A DNA stretch of 48,590 bases from Anaerolineales bacterium (lineage in GTDB: Bacteria; Chloroflexota; Anaerolineae; Anaerolineales; Villigracilaceae). Under the pieces are notes generated by a model that ran no database searches, was not told the DNA's origin, and saw only the letters and a list, made by a program, of their open reading frames with translations. This document shows positions 47,470 to 48,590 of this stretch, piece by piece; within the stretch, counting starts at the first letter, position 1, and each line of letters opens with the position of its first letter. The position numbers and the translations under genes were made by a program. The stretch spans positions 1 to 48,590 of the forward strand of contig JAUQXA010000057.1 of assembly GCA_030834895.1 (NCBI GenBank). The letters run 5' to 3'.

Positions 47470-48431
47470 AACTCGAAGATGAGGCGGAGGAAGGTCCCCA
47501 GCAGGGCAACCCCGAACCCGTTCCCCAGCAGGAAGTGTTTGCAAGCTCCAACGCGAACTGGTGGGAAGGCGGACAAAAGGTCAAGGCAGGCGAGACCTTC
47601 CAGCCTCGTAAACTCAACACCCCCCTCGATAAACTAACCCGCCAAAAAGCTGGTCGGCGTTCGCTGACCAAAACCGAGCGCAAGCACGGACGTTACATCA
47701 AGGCGCGTCCCGCAGGTGACAACCTGACGGACATCGCCTTCGATGCCTCGTTCCGCGCCGCCGCCCCATTCCAAAAGCAACGCACCGAAGAACGCAAGAA
47801 GCTGGCTTTCTCCATCAAGAAGAGCGACCTGCAACGCAAGATCCGTGTCAAGCGCGTGGCGAATTTGGTACTCTTCCTCGTGGATGCTTCGTGGTCGATG
47901 GCGGTTGCGGAACGTATGAACGCGACCAAGGGAGCAATCCTCTCGTTGTTGACCGACGCCTACCAACGGCGTGACCGCGTCGGGCTGATCGTGTTTCAGA
48001 AAGATCGTGCCACGCTGGTGCTTTCTCCCACCAACTCCGTTCAACTGGCACAGCGCGCCCTGATGGACATCCCCGTCGGCGGGAAAACCCCGCTCTCGGC
48101 GGGACTGTTCATGGCGCATGACGTGCTGACTCACGAAAAGAAACTCCATCCCGATGTGGAACCCCTGCTCATCGTGCTGACCGATGGCGCAGGCAACGTC
48201 TCGATTGGCACGCTCCCGCCGCAGGAGGAGAGCTACAAGTTTGCCGAACTCATCGCCAACGAAAAGACACGCTCGGTGGTCATCAATATGGAACACGCCG
48301 CCTTTGACCAGGGACTCGCCCAGCAACTCGCCGACCATCTCAAAGCGCCGTGCTATTCATTGAGCGAGTTGAAGGCGGAGAGTTTGTACAATACGGTGAG
48401 AGATGAGATGGCAAAGCCGAGCAAGAAGTGA
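47433..48431 (+). CDS. chlD: VWA-domain C-terminal part of chelatase ChlD-like subunit, expressed by frameshift
   Basis: The -1 frame opens at 47433. After the slippery run it reads KLKLEDEAEEGPQQGNPEP (acidic/Pro linker), a basic region (TRQKAGRRSLTKTERKHGRY) and the von Willebrand A domain: LFLVDASWSM with the D-x-S-x-S MIDAS motif, RDRVGLIVFQ, PVGGKTPLSAGL and IVLTDGAGN. The frame has no ATG before its conserved core; the first possible start (GTG 47535) lacks a ribosome site and lies inside the linker. Joined to the ATPase at 46369 it gives a 687-residue AAA+/VWA protein, the usual ChlD layout. The VWA subunit couples ATPase to the porphyrin-binding subunit, which is not in the window. 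Confidence 0.82.
   Translation, partial: KAGRRRRGKKKLKLEDEAEEGPQQGNPEPVPQQEVFASSNANWWEGGQKVKAGETFQPRKLNTPLDKLTRQKAGRRSLTKTERKHGRYIKARPAGDNLTDIAFDASFRAAAPFQKQRTEERKKLAFSIKKSDLQRKIRVKRVANLVLFLVDASWSMAVAERMNATKGAILSLLTDAYQRRDRVGLIVFQKDRATLVLSPTNSVQLAQRALMDIPVGGKTPLSAGLFMAHDVLTHEKKLHPDVEPLLIVLTDGAGNVSIGTLPPQEESYKFAELIANEKTRSVVINMEHAAFDQGLAQQLADHLKAPCYSLSELKAESLYNTVRDEMAKPSKK
47456..47464 (+). promoter_or_regulatory. Likely programmed -1 frameshift site (A9 slippery run)
   Basis: GAG-GAA-AAA-AAA-AGT-TAA in the ChlI frame; slipping back one base at the A-run gives AAA-AAG-TTA and continues into the VWA frame. A GAAGG sequence (47446-47450) 8-14 bases upstream could act as an internal Shine-Dalgarno stimulator. 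The A-run could also act by transcript slippage. Known chlD genes of this type in other bacteria use the same principle. Confidence 0.75.
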
Positions 48432-48506
48432 TTAGATAATAGATAATAGAGACTTTGGTGCATGGAAGGCTAGACAAAAGAGGCGTGAGAAAGTAACTTT
48501 GGGTTT

Positions 48507-48590
48507 ATGCCTAAACGTACAAAGTCATCCTCACGCCCAAAGACATTATATCGTGTCAAGAACTGGTCCGAATATGAGAAATCCCTGGTG
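48507..48590 (+). mobile_element. Start of an IS5-type transposase gene (truncated by window)
   Basis: The last 28 codons begin MPKRTKSSSRPKTLYRVKNW and continue SEYEKSLV. The VKNWSEYEKSLV segment matches the conserved N-terminus of IS5-family DDE transposases. The left end of the element should lie between 48432 and 48506. I cannot define its inverted repeat without the other end. Confidence 0.7.

Noticed and set aside
1..48590. Genome-wide reassignment of UGA as a sense codon, suggested by two in-frame TGAs
   Set aside because: Many genes in the window end correctly at TGA (for example the TetR, DegV, arsenal-flanking redox and DUF4332 genes), and the two in-frame cases fall at different expected residues (Cys and Trp).

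Overview
The window looks like a chromosomal segment of a Chloroflexota bacterium, most likely an Anaerolineae relative. This is inferred from gene style and not from a marker gene: secreted proteins with Thr/Pro-rich linkers, NBR1-type Ig-like domains and LysM/CAP proteins, an S1 protein with four S1 repeats, an arsenic methylation set, and many short palindromic repeats between (and inside) genes. Genes are densely packed on both strands. Most of the DNA is GC-rich; an AT-rich patch at about 30.6-36.5 kb, interrupted by a GC-rich helicase gene, looks acquired. No rRNA, CRISPR array or phage is visible.

Layout. 1-900: the start of a polysaccharide deacetylase, an AT-rich gap and a metK remnant. 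1.1-4.8 kb (minus strand): a thiol-redox pair (TlpA-like protein and a two-domain glutaredoxin-like protein whose second active-site Cys codon is TGA), an EamA transporter, an ECF sigma/anti-sigma pair and OsmC. 5-7.7 kb: an FtsB-like protein, lysA and an RlmI-type methyltransferase. 7.8-10 kb: arsR, arsM and arsP, each preceded by a copy of one 16-bp operator. 10.1-12.6 kb: a TetR-SDR-DegV operon. 12.8-18.1 kb (minus strand): three secreted or cell-surface proteins. 18.3-29.5 kb (plus strand): dinB, a WYL regulator and a run of small-molecule-binding, HEAT-repeat and Cys-rich proteins, including two GyrI-like cyclopropanoid-hydrolase homologues and a ClbS homologue. 29.7-36.5 kb: YjbQ, small membrane proteins, a PD-(D/E)XK nuclease, a UvrD-like helicase carrying three palindromic repeats inside its reading frame, a membrane-anchored protein and an Mrr-type nuclease. 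36.6-39.2 kb: DUF3891, an AbrB/PIN toxin-antitoxin module, a remnant of a second DUF3891 gene and a membrane metallopeptidase. 39.2-42.2 kb: phosphatase, methyltransferase, signal peptidase I, zinc-ribbon protein and tRNA-Glu. 42.2-46.1 kb (minus strand): a papain-like peptidase, a membrane protein, an M19 dipeptidase and ribosomal protein S1. 46.4-48.4 kb: a chelatase gene encoding an AAA+ subunit and, apparently through -1 frameshifting on a run of nine A, an AAA+/VWA fusion. The start of an IS5-type transposase lies at the right edge.

Most notable: (a) a probable selenoprotein with a UxxC redox site and a hairpin correctly placed for a bacterial SECIS; (b) a candidate genotoxin-defence island, where GyrI-like hydrolases, ClbS, HEAT-repeat proteins, Pol IV and a WYL regulator together resemble protection against cyclopropane-bearing DNA alkylators; (c) the chelatase frameshift gene; (d) three different palindromic repeat elements tolerated in frame inside one helicase gene; (e) an ars regulon with the operator exactly between the -35 and -10 boxes of arsR. 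An alpha/beta hydrolase in region (b) has TGA at the Trp of its GHSWGG elbow and is probably a recent pseudogene.

Limits: identifications rest on motif recognition and reading of the sequence. No database search, folding program or alignment was run.
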